A stretch of DNA of 37,080 bases from positions 1 through 37,080 of the forward strand of contig JAGIBJ010000071.1 in NCBI GenBank assembly GCA_017744415.1, in the 5' to 3' direction. This document shows, piece after piece, positions 23,626 through 30,688 of this stretch. The DNA comes from Solirubrobacteraceae bacterium. Lineage in GTDB: Bacteria; Actinomycetota; Thermoleophilia; Solirubrobacterales; Solirubrobacteraceae. Every line of letters begins with the position of its first letter. Position 1 is the stretch's first letter. Under the pieces are notes generated by a model that made no database searches, was not told the origin of the DNA, and worked only from the letters and a program-made list of their open reading frames with translations. The translations under genes and the position numbers were made by a program.

Positions 23626-23706
23626 GGCGCGCACTCAAGCAGGCCGAACGCGGACTCGCAATGGCCCTGAGTACGAATTGAGGGCGCCTCGGCTGAAGCG
23701 CGAGCG

Positions 23707-24654
23707 TCAGTCGTGGTGGCGGCGCTCGCGGATCTCTTCGAGCTGGCGGCGCTCGTCGTCGGTAAGGGCGTCCATCCCGCCGGCGGAGATCTTGTCGAGG
23801 AGCGCATCGAGCGCGAGGTCGTCGGCGCTCACGTCGTCGGGCACGACCGGCGTGGGGCGCGGGCGGGACGCAGGCGACGAGGGCATCTCGACGATCTCGG
23901 CCTCCTCGCGGCGCCCGAACCGGCCGGCGAGACCGCCACCCGAGCGCTTGGGTTTCGACGGCTTCGGCGTGCGGCCACCGCCCGCAGCGGCTCCCTTGCG
24001 CTTCGGCAGGCTCACCTCGGGCACGCGGTCGTAGGCGCTCAGGAGGCCGACGCTCTTGGCGACGAGCGCGATCAGCGCGCTAGCGACGATCACCGTGAGC
24101 AGGCGGGTCCAATCACGTTCACCGAGGTCGTTCACGACCTCGAGCGCGACGATCACCGCCGCAATCACCCACGCCGGGATGTTGAAGAAGAACGGCCGCG
24201 TCGGGTGCTCGGCGCAGTAGAGGAGCACCACGGTGAGGGCGAGCAGGTCCAGGTCGTAGAGGACCGTCGAATCGCCGAGGATCGAGCCGAGCACGACCCA
24301 AGCGACGCCGATGATCACGATCGAGAGTCCGATCAGCCATCCGAACGCCCGACGCCCCGTCTGTCGCTCGAGGTCCGTCGCGAAGAGGAAGAAGATCGCG
24401 GCGTTGATGATGTCCCAGAGCTGGAACGACAGATGAGCCCACGGCCAGGTGACGAGCCGCCACACCTGGCCGCCGGTGACGTCGTCGGTCAACAGCACGA
24501 GCTCGCGCGAGACCGCGCGCCCCGGGCCCTCGGCGACCCAGATCAGGAGCGTGCCGACCCAGACGAGGAGCACCAGCACGGCGGTGTTCACCTCGAGCTG
24601 GCCGAGGCGGAACCAGGGACCGTCGTCGTCGCGTTCGGTACCGGCGTAGCGCAC
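23707..24654 (-). CDS. Rhomboid-like membrane protein, probably inactive, with DUF6576-like tail
   Basis: The 315-residue protein has about six hydrophobic helices. The order GQVWRLVTWPWAHLSF, then WDIINAAIFFLFATDLERQTGRRAF, matches the first half of bacterial rhomboids. The catalytic Ser block GxSG is not seen: the matching place reads LGDSTVLYDLDLLALTVVLL, and no matching late His is evident, so it is likely a pseudoprotease. The basic linker (PKRKGAAAGGGRTPKPSKPKRS) leads to a cytoplasmic tail ending LLDKISAGGMDALTDDERRQLEEI, the DUF6576-like motif found on many actinobacterial rhomboids. GTG 24654 follows TAGATT by 7 nt. Confidence 0.75.
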   Translation of the reverse strand: MRYAGTERDDDGPWFRLGQLEVNTAVLVLLVWVGTLLIWVAEGPGRAVSRELVLLTDDVTGGQVWRLVTWPWAHLSFQLWDIINAAIFFLFATDLERQTGRRAFGWLIGLSIVIIGVAWVVLGSILGDSTVLYDLDLLALTVVLLYCAEHPTRPFFFNIPAWVIAAVIVALEVVNDLGERDWTRLLTVIVASALIALVAKSVGLLSAYDRVPEVSLPKRKGAAAGGGRTPKPSKPKRSGGGLAGRFGRREEAEIVEMPSSPASRPRPTPVVPDDVSADDLALDALLDKISAGGMDALTDDERRQLEEIRERRHHD

Positions 24655-24661
24655 GAATCCG

Positions 24662-24667
24662 AATCTA
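24662..24667 (-). promoter_or_regulatory. -10 box of the rhomboid-like gene (leaderless)
   Basis: TAGATT on the minus strand with 7 nt to GTG 24654. Confidence 0.55.
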
Positions 24668-24729
24668 CCGGTCCGCGGACCCGTCGTAAGCAGGCGTCAC
24701 CGAACGTGCAGCGCGCGGGGGACGCGTGG

Positions 24730-25941
24730 TCAGCGCACGCTGAGCTTCGACGCCGCCTCGCGGGCCACCGCGCGGGCGGCTTCGGCATCCGCGCCGGTTG
24801 CCAGCGCCACGCCCATGCGGCGGCCCGGGCGGGCATCGGGCTTGCCGAAGATCCGCACGTCGACGGTCGGATCGACCGCCAGCGCCGCCTCGAGCCCCTC
24901 GACCATGGGCGTATCGCCGTTAGCATCGGCGAGCAGCACAGCGCTTGCACCCGGCGCGGTGAGCGGCACGAACCCGTCGTCGCCCTCCGGGATCGGCAGC
25001 CCGAGGATCGCGCGCACGTGGAGCGCGAATTCTGAGGCCCGCTGGGTGGCCATCGTCACCATCCCCGTGTCGTGCGGGCGCGGCGACACCTCGCTGAACA
25101 GCACCTCGTCGCCACGGATGAACAGCTCGACGCCGAAGAGCCCATAGCCGCCGAGCGCCTCGGTGATCCGCCCGGCCACGTCCTTCGCGGCCGCCAGCGC
25201 GGCATCGCTCATCGGGTGTGGCTGCCAGCTCTCGCGGTAGTCGCCGTCCTCCTGCACGTGTCCGATCGGCGCGCAGAACGTGGTGCCGCCCGCATGCCGC
25301 ACCGTGAGCAGCGTGATCTCGTAGTCGAACTCGACGAAGCCCTCGACGATCACGCGCCCTTCGCCCACGCGCCCGCCGCGCTGCGCGTAGTCCCAGGCCG
25401 CGGGGCCGCCACCCGGTTCCCGCACCACCGACTGGCCCTTGCCGGACGAGCTCATCACCGGCTTCACGACGCACGGCACCCCGAGCTCGGCGACGGCGCC
25501 GTTCACCTCGTCCTGCGAGTCGCAGAACCGGTACGGCGACGTGGGGAGCCCGAGCTCCTCGGCGGCGAGGCGCCGGATGCCCTCGCGATCCATCGTGAGG
25601 CGCGCCGCGCGTGCCGTCGGCACCACGTGCATCCCGTCGGCCTCGAGCGACTCCAGCACCGGCGTCGCGATCGCCTCGAGCTCCGGCACCACGAGCAGCC
25701 GGTCATGCGGGATCGCGAGCTCCTGCTCGAGCATGATCCGCAGCCGGTCCGGATCCGTCATCAGGCACGTGTGGAAGCGGTGCGCGACCTGCATCGCCGG
25801 CGCACCCGGATAGCGGTCGACGGCCACCACTTCGCAGCCGAGCCGCATCGCTTCGATCGCGACCTCACGGCCGAGCTCGCCGCTGCCGAGCAGCACGAGG
25901 CGGGTCGCGTGGGGCGTCAGCGGCGGACCGATCTCAGGCAC
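24730..25941 (-). CDS. purT: Formate-dependent GAR transformylase PurT
   Basis: PurT uses formate and ATP to convert glycinamide ribonucleotide to its formyl form, the third purine step, without folate. The 403-residue ATP-grasp protein has the N-terminal [15 protein letters not shown] nucleotide fold, [17 protein letters not shown], the [13 protein letters not shown] lysine-glycine loop, [24 protein letters not shown] with the metal-binding Glu residues, and a C-terminal [13 protein letters not shown] segment. All fit PurT rather than PurK. GTG 25941 is 6 nt behind TACGCT. The folate-dependent PurN is also present at 30052. Confidence 0.95.
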   Translation of the reverse strand: MPEIGPPLTPHATRLVLLGSGELGREVAIEAMRLGCEVVAVDRYPGAPAMQVAHRFHTCLMTDPDRLRIMLEQELAIPHDRLLVVPELEAIATPVLESLEADGMHVVPTARAARLTMDREGIRRLAAEELGLPTSPYRFCDSQDEVNGAVAELGVPCVVKPVMSSSGKGQSVVREPGGGPAAWDYAQRGGRVGEGRVIVEGFVEFDYEITLLTVRHAGGTTFCAPIGHVQEDGDYRESWQPHPMSDAALAAAKDVAGRITEALGGYGLFGVELFIRGDEVLFSEVSPRPHDTGMVTMATQRASEFALHVRAILGLPIPEGDDGFVPLTAPGASAVLLADANGDTPMVEGLEAALAVDPTVDVRIFGKPDARPGRRMGVALATGADAEAARAVAREAASKLSVR

Positions 25942-25947
25942 GCGGGC

Positions 25948-25953
25948 AGCGTA
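25948..25953 (-). promoter_or_regulatory. -10 box of purT (leaderless)
   Basis: TACGCT on the minus strand with 6 nt to GTG 25941. Confidence 0.55.
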
Positions 25954-26016
25954 GCCGGGAGGCCCCGACGGCGCGTTCCGCGTGCTGATGACGTCGCTCG
26001 TCGCCGAGACCTTCCG

Positions 26017-26034
26017 ACGACGTGAGAACGTCGT
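26017..26034 (-). terminator. Hairpin between the TetR gene and purT
   Basis: ACGACGT (26017-26023) and ACGTCGT (26028-26034) form a perfect 7-bp stem closed by a 4-nt loop (GAGA on the plus strand). It lies 13 nt beyond the stop of the TetR gene and upstream of the purT promoter, so it can end TetR transcription. Confidence 0.5.
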
Positions 26035-26046
26035 GCTTGTGGGTGT

Positions 26047-26865
26047 TCAGACGGCGAGGCGGGTGGCGGGTGCGCCCCACGCGCTCGCGGGGGCGGTGCC
26101 GTCGGCGGCGAGTCGCTCCGGCGGGAGCAGGGCCTGGGCCACCATCATCCGCTGGCGGGCGAAGGCCTCGGCAGCGGCCGACTCGGTCGCGAGCCAGGCA
26201 GGCAGCTGGAGCAGCGTGGTCATCGTGCCGGCGACGGTGCTGTAGATCCAGGCGGCGGTCGCAGCGGGCTCGCACGGGCGCACCTCGCCGCGGTCGACGA
26301 GCTCGCCGAGGCGGGCGCCGGCCTGGAGGATCGCCGAGCCGAAGCGGCCCCCGATGCGATCGCGAATCGTGGCCGCGTGCTCGTCGGCGGGCTCCGTGAG
26401 ATCGAGGGTGGCGATGAGTCGGGAGCGGTCGCGATCACGACGGAACACGCGCTCCCAGCGCACGCAGTAGTCGACGACGTCGTCCCACGTGGCCGGGCCG
26501 GGCCGTTCGACAGCGACCATCGTGTACTGGAGCACCTCGAGCTGCACGTCCTCGACGACCGCCGCTTGCAGCCCCGCCTTGGAGCCGAAGTAGAGGTAGA
26601 CGGTGCCGACGCTCACGCCGGCGTCGCGGGCGACGTCGCCCACGCGCACCTGGTCGGCGGGGAGACTCAGGAACGCTTCCTCGGCGACTTCGAGAATCCG
26701 CCGCTCGGTCTCGACGCGCGGGATGCGCGTGGGATCGTGCGCGATCGGCAGGCGGCCGGTGCGGCCGCCCGGCGCCGGGCGGCCCTCGATCGGATGGCTC
26801 GCGGACGGTGTCGAACCGGGACGGGCCCCTTGGAGTTCAGGTGAATGGCTGACGAGGTGAAGCAT
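26047..26865 (-). CDS. TetR-family transcriptional regulator
   Basis: The 272-residue product has a TetR helix-turn-helix at about residues 52-100: ERRILEVAEEAFLSLPADQ, then VGDVARDAGVSVGTVYLYFGSKAGL. The rest is an all-helical ligand domain of usual size. An unusual 50-residue lead, rich in Pro, Arg and Gly, precedes the HTH, yet no other good start codon lies between ATG 26865 and the HTH. The first base has neither a clear ribosome site nor a -10 box nearby, so the mRNA probably has a leader starting near the AT-rich patch at 26951-26984. The regulated genes are not known; self-regulation through the palindrome at 26983 is a guess. Confidence 0.85.
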   Translation of the reverse strand: MLHLVSHSPELQGARPGSTPSASHPIEGRPAPGGRTGRLPIAHDPTRIPRVETERRILEVAEEAFLSLPADQVRVGDVARDAGVSVGTVYLYFGSKAGLQAAVVEDVQLEVLQYTMVAVERPGPATWDDVVDYCVRWERVFRRDRDRSRLIATLDLTEPADEHAATIRDRIGGRFGSAILQAGARLGELVDRGEVRPCEPAATAAWIYSTVAGTMTTLLQLPAWLATESAAAEAFARQRMMVAQALLPPERLAADGTAPASAWGAPATRLAV

Positions 26866-26950
26866 GTGGAGAAGGCGGCACCGACTCGGGGCCGCGGCGG
26901 ACGTGATTCAGGGAACCGCCACTGCCTCAGGACCGTGACGCTCGCCACAC

Positions 26951-27000
26951 CATATGGAAATTGGAACTTTCTGGTTTCTAACATGGCGCGTAGGCGCCAT
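26951..27000. promoter_or_regulatory. AT-rich patch and 7-bp palindrome upstream of the TetR gene
   Basis: Bases 26951-26984 are far richer in A and T than the surroundings and contain TATGGT on the minus strand, a -10 candidate. Next to it ATGGCGC (26983-26989) and GCGCCAT (26994-27000) form a perfect inverted repeat with 4 bp between. Together they look like a promoter and operator for the TetR gene. Confidence 0.4.
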
Positions 27001-27065
27001 CACGCGGCCTCGGAGAGCCTGGTGTCCGCGTTTGAGCCGGCTCCACCTTCGTCGCCGTGATCGGA

Positions 27066-27464
27066 CTAGTTGGTCGGCGGCGCGTAGCGGTGATGGATGA
27101 CGATCGGGTTGCCGTCGGGGTCGAGGAACATCGCCTGGTGGCAGACACCCGAGTCGATCATGTCGAAGATGAACGTCACGCCTGCGGCCTTCAGCGCCTC
27201 TCGAGCGGCGTCGACATCCGGCACCTGGAGCGCGATCGGCGCGGAGTTCGACGAGCCCGCCTGGGCCTGGCCGAAGCCACGCTGGTCGAAGAGCACAAGC
27301 GTGAGGTTGCCGGCCTGAAACTCGGTCGCCGGACGATCGCCCCACTGCTGGCGCTTGGGCAGCCCGAGCAGCCCGCCGTAGAACTCGCACGCGCGATCAT
27401 GGTCGCTCGTCGGGATGCAGACGAAGTCGACGCCGGTGATCTGGATGGCTGCGGCAGCGGTCAT
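27066..27464 (-). CDS. VOC-family (glyoxalase-like) protein
   Basis: The 132-residue protein is one VOC domain with the usual two beta-alpha-beta-beta-beta modules: FVCIPTSDHDRACEFYGGLLGLP in the first, and PIALQVPDVDAAREALKAAGV then FLDPDGNPIVIHHRY in the second. VOC proteins bind a metal and act as lyases, dioxygenases, isomerases or resistance proteins; the substrate is not evident. ATG 27464 is 6 nt behind TACGGT. It is the gene upstream of tetR on the same strand, but 200 bp separate them. Confidence 0.8.
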   Translation of the reverse strand: MTAAAAIQITGVDFVCIPTSDHDRACEFYGGLLGLPKRQQWGDRPATEFQAGNLTLVLFDQRGFGQAQAGSSNSAPIALQVPDVDAAREALKAAGVTFIFDMIDSGVCHQAMFLDPDGNPIVIHHRYAPPTN

Positions 27465-27470
27465 GAGCCC

Positions 27471-27476
27471 ACCGTA
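27471..27476 (-). promoter_or_regulatory. -10 box of the VOC gene (leaderless)
   Basis: TACGGT on the minus strand with 6 nt to ATG 27464. Confidence 0.5.
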
Positions 27477-27502
27477 TGCCCTGAGTCAACACCCCGCCGG
27501 TG

Positions 27503-27535
27503 TCCCGCGGGCGTCGCCTGGCGGGCCCCGCGGGA
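27503..27535. repeat. Interspersed palindromic element, copy 2
   Basis: TCCCGCGGG (27503-27511) and CCCGCGGGA (27527-27535) match the arms at 9314-9347, and the flanking GT before and TCGCG after are also shared. It lies just past the stop of the EamA gene and upstream of the VOC promoter. Confidence 0.75.
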
Positions 27536-27540
27536 TCGCG

Positions 27541-28419
27541 TCAGCCGAGCACGACCAGTGCGACGGCGGCTGCGGCGAGTCCGAGGCCGGCGCCCTGCAG
27601 GCGGCCGACGCGCTCGCTCAGCAGGACGGCGGCGAGGAGCACCGTGAAGGCCGGGTAGAGCGCCGCGATCACGGAGACGACGCTCGTCATCCCTTCGTGG
27701 CCGGCGAGGGTGACGAAGATGATCGCGGCGAGCCCGAGCGCACCGCTCATCCAGCCGGCGCGCGCCGCGGGATCGCGTGGGATCCAGTCCTCGTGGAGCG
27801 CCGCGGCCAGCGCGGCGACACCGATCATGCCGCTGAGCTCGAGCAACGGCAGGACGGCGAGGCCCGCCTCCTCCGAGAGGCTGCCGGTCGCCGCGAACAG
27901 CAGTCCGAAGCCGGTGCCAGCGAGGAGGCCATCGAGGATCGACGCGCGCGCCGACTCGGTCGGGTCGCTGCCGTCGAGGGCGGTGCCCGCGGCGTGCGCA
28001 TCGGAGCCCGCGCCACCGCCGGCTCCGGCGACGAGCGCGATCGCGGGCACCGCGCAGACGATCCCGAAGACGGCCAGCGCCGAAGGGCGGTCGCCGGTCG
28101 CGATGCCGATCACCGCTGGCACGAGTGCGGCCATCACGCCCGACAGTGGTGCCACGACGCTCATCCGGCCGCGCATCAGCCCGCGATAGAGAAAGCCGCT
28201 GCCCATGCCGGTGACGGCGCCACCGCTGACCGCCAGCAGCCAGTCGTGGGTCGACGGATCACCGCCGGCGATGAGCGCCACCGGCACCGCCAGCACGGCC
28301 GCGGTACCCATCACCACCACCGACACCTGCCAGGGCGAGGCCTTCGCGGCGACGACGCCGCCGACGTAGTCGGCCGTGCCATAGGCAAGGGCCGAAAGGA
28401 GCGCGAGGACGATCGCCAT
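27541..28419 (-). CDS. EamA/DMT-family transporter
   Basis: This 292-residue membrane protein has about ten hydrophobic helices in two EamA halves. The first starts MAIVLALLSALAYGTADYVGGVVAAKAS; the second ends with GMTSVVSVIAALYPAFTVLLAAVLLSERV, the family signature. Like its relative at 19220 the start reads as ten-helix type without extra domains. A central polar loop (DAHAAGTALDGSDPTE) splits the halves. The substrate is unknown. ATG 28419 has TAGCCT 8 nt upstream. It lies 34 bp downstream of purH on the same strand but seems to have its own promoter. Confidence 0.85.
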   Translation of the reverse strand: MAIVLALLSALAYGTADYVGGVVAAKASPWQVSVVVMGTAAVLAVPVALIAGGDPSTHDWLLAVSGGAVTGMGSGFLYRGLMRGRMSVVAPLSGVMAALVPAVIGIATGDRPSALAVFGIVCAVPAIALVAGAGGGAGSDAHAAGTALDGSDPTESARASILDGLLAGTGFGLLFAATGSLSEEAGLAVLPLLELSGMIGVAALAAALHEDWIPRDPAARAGWMSGALGLAAIIFVTLAGHEGMTSVVSVIAALYPAFTVLLAAVLLSERVGRLQGAGLGLAAAAVALVVLG

Positions 28420-28427
28420 CGCCGCTC

Positions 28428-28433
28428 AGGCTA
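28428..28433 (-). promoter_or_regulatory. -10 box of the second EamA gene
   Basis: TAGCCT on the minus strand with 8 nt to ATG 28419. Confidence 0.5.
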
Positions 28434-28452
28434 GGAGGCGCTCGACGGGCGT

Positions 28453-30039
28453 CTAGTGACGGAAGTGGCGGCGGTCGGTGAAGACCATCGTCACGCCGCG
28501 CTTGTTGGCGGCCTCGATCACTTCGTCGTCGCGCACGCTGCCACCCGGCTGGATGATCGCGCGGACGCCGGAGTCGATCGCGAGCTCGGGGCCGTCGGCG
28601 AACGGGAAGAACGCGTCGGAGGCGAGCACGGCACCGTCGAGCGTGTCGACGCGGCTCTTGTCGAGCGCGAGGCGCACGGAGTCGACGCGGCTCATCTGGC
28701 CGGCGCCGATGCCGACGGTGGCACGGTCCTTGGTGAGGACGATCGCGTTGCTCTTCACGTGCCGCACGACGCGCCAGGCGAAGAGGAGCTCGTCCCACTC
28801 GGCGTCGGTCGGGTGGCGCTCGGTGGCGACCTCGAACTGCGAGCGATCGTCGGGATCGGTGTCGCGATCCTGCATGAGCATGCCGCCGCCGAGATCGCGC
28901 GTCTCCGGATCGATGCCGCGCCGGAAGCGGCGCTCACGATCCTCGAGCACGCGGAGGTTGGGCTTGGTGCCGAACACCTCGAGCGCGGCCGGGCTGAACG
29001 TCGGAGCGATCACGACCTCGGTGAAGCGCGTGATCACCTGCTTGGCGATCTCCTCGTCGACCTCGCGGTTGAGCGCGACGATGCCGCCGAACGCCGAGAG
29101 CGGATCGCAGTTGAACGCGCGCTCGTAGGCCTCGTAGCCGGCGCCGCCGAGGGCCGCGCCGCACGGGTTGTTGTGCTTGACGATCGCGCAAGCCGGATCG
29201 GCCAGCTCGGCAACGAGCCGTCGGGCCGAGTCGAGATCGAGCAGGTTGTTGTAGGAGAGCTGCTTGCCCTGGTGCTGCTGCACCATCGAGAGGGCGTGCG
29301 TGCGGCTGCCGACCTGCGTGTAGTAGGCGGCCCGCTGATGCGGGTTCTCGCCGTACGGCAGCTCCATCGTCTTCTCGAACGCGCGCACGTAGAGATCCGG
29401 GAACTGCGCGCCGGCCTGCTCGCTGAACCACTTCGCGATGGAGGTGTCGTAGCGGGCCGTGGTGTGGAACGCCTCGCCGGCGAGCGCGCGGCGGGTGTCG
29501 TACGAGATCTCACCGTCGGTGGCCTCGAGCTCGGCGAGTACGCCGTCGTAGCTCTCGGGCGAGACGACGACCGACACGTACGCGTGGTTCTTCGCGGCCG
29601 CGCGGATCATCGTCGGGCCGCCGACGTCGATCTGCTCGATCACGGACGAGTCGGCGAGATCCAGGCGCGAGGCGGTCTGCTCGAACGGATAGAGGTTCAC
29701 GCAGACGAGATCGATCCACTCGATCTCGTGCTCCTCGGCCGACGCCGCGTGGGCCGGGTTGTCGCGTACGCCCAGGAGCCCGCCGTGGAGCTTGGGGTGC
29801 AGCGTCTTGAGGCGGCCGTCCATCATCTCCGGGAAGCCGGTGAGGTCGTCGACGGACCGCACCTCGAGCCCGGCCTTCTCGAGCGACGCGAGCGTGCCGC
29901 CGGTCGACACGAGCTCGACGCCGAGTTCGGCGAGGCCGCGCGCGAAGTCGACGATGCCGCGCTTGTCGAACACCGAGAGGAGTGCGCGCTTGACGCGGAT
30001 CGTCTCGGGAGGCGTGGGTGCTTCAGCTTCGCTGCTCAC
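28453..30039 (-). CDS. purH: Bifunctional AICAR transformylase/IMP cyclohydrolase
   Basis: PurH performs the last two steps of IMP synthesis. The N-terminal MGS-like cyclohydrolase domain starts at KRALLSVFDKRGIVDFARGL and includes ELVSTGGT. The transformylase domain carries YGENPHQRAAYY, VKHNNPCG with the catalytic Lys-His pair, and DSAFFPFADG near the end. At 528 residues it has normal length. GTG 30039 begins 12 bp after the purN stop, so the two are an operon; TAGGAT, 9 nt before the start and overlapping the purN stop, may give an extra internal promoter. Confidence 0.95.
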   Translation of the reverse strand: MSSEAEAPTPPETIRVKRALLSVFDKRGIVDFARGLAELGVELVSTGGTLASLEKAGLEVRSVDDLTGFPEMMDGRLKTLHPKLHGGLLGVRDNPAHAASAEEHEIEWIDLVCVNLYPFEQTASRLDLADSSVIEQIDVGGPTMIRAAAKNHAYVSVVVSPESYDGVLAELEATDGEISYDTRRALAGEAFHTTARYDTSIAKWFSEQAGAQFPDLYVRAFEKTMELPYGENPHQRAAYYTQVGSRTHALSMVQQHQGKQLSYNNLLDLDSARRLVAELADPACAIVKHNNPCGAALGGAGYEAYERAFNCDPLSAFGGIVALNREVDEEIAKQVITRFTEVVIAPTFSPAALEVFGTKPNLRVLEDRERRFRRGIDPETRDLGGGMLMQDRDTDPDDRSQFEVATERHPTDAEWDELLFAWRVVRHVKSNAIVLTKDRATVGIGAGQMSRVDSVRLALDKSRVDTLDGAVLASDAFFPFADGPELAIDSGVRAIIQPGGSVRDDEVIEAANKRGVTMVFTDRRHFRH

Positions 30040-30051
30040 AGGCCGCCGATC

Positions 30052-30633
30052 CTAACCCACGCGCTCCGCGGCGAGCTGGGCGACCGCCCGGCACAGGAGG
30101 TCGTGCTCGATCGGCGCGAGCGCGGCGCGCACCTCAGCGGCCGTCTGGCCGGGCACGATCGGGAGGGCCTGCTGCAGCAGCACGGGGCCGGTATCGACGC
30201 CCTCGTCGACGAGATGCACCGTCACGCCGGTCTCCTCGACGCCGGCCGCGATGGCCTGCTCGATCGCGTGCAGACCGGGGAAGCGCGGCAGGAGCGACGG
30301 GTGCACGTTGACGATCCGGTCGCGGAACGCGCCGATGAACGCGGGTGTGAGGAGCGCCATGTAGCCGGCGAGCACCACCACGTCGACGTCGAGCTCGTCA
30401 GTGAGCCACCCGGCGATCGCGGCGTCGCGCGCGGCGCGGTCGTCGTAGCTGCCGAGCGGGAAGGCCTGCACCGGGACTCCCGCCTCGGTGGCGCGTTCGA
30501 AGGCGCGCGCGCCCTCCTTGTCGCCGCCGACGCCGGCGATCGTCACCTCTCGCCCGTGCAGGCGATCGATCAGCGCCTGGAGGTTGGTGCCCGCGCCCGA
30601 GGCGAGCACGGCGATGCGCGGGAGGCCGGCCAC
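30052..30633 (-). CDS. purN: Phosphoribosylglycinamide formyltransferase PurN
   Basis: PurN transfers a formyl group from 10-formyl-tetrahydrofolate to GAR. The 193-residue protein begins IAVLASGAGTNLQALID, the phosphate loop of the family, and contains NVHPSLLPRFPGLHA and GVTVHLVDEGVDTGP with the catalytic Asn, His and Asp. GTG 30633 is exactly 7 nt behind TACGGT. It is first in a purN-purH operon. The same reaction can be done by PurT at 24730. Confidence 0.95.
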   Translation of the reverse strand: MAGLPRIAVLASGAGTNLQALIDRLHGREVTIAGVGGDKEGARAFERATEAGVPVQAFPLGSYDDRAARDAAIAGWLTDELDVDVVVLAGYMALLTPAFIGAFRDRIVNVHPSLLPRFPGLHAIEQAIAAGVEETGVTVHLVDEGVDTGPVLLQQALPIVPGQTAAEVRAALAPIEHDLLCRAVAQLAAERVG

Positions 30634-30640
30634 GCTCTGG

Positions 30641-30646
30641 ACCGTA
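30641..30646 (-). promoter_or_regulatory. -10 box of the purN-purH operon (leaderless)
   Basis: TACGGT on the minus strand with 7 nt to GTG 30633. Confidence 0.6.
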
Positions 30647-30688
30647 CCTTCCCGATGCCTGCGGCGCGCGCCGGGCCGAAGGCGTCGT

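Noticed and set aside
26845-27060. 71-codon plus-strand frame in the TetR upstream region
   Set aside because: It overlaps the TetR start, crosses the AT-rich promoter-like patch, and has no protein-like composition or start signals.
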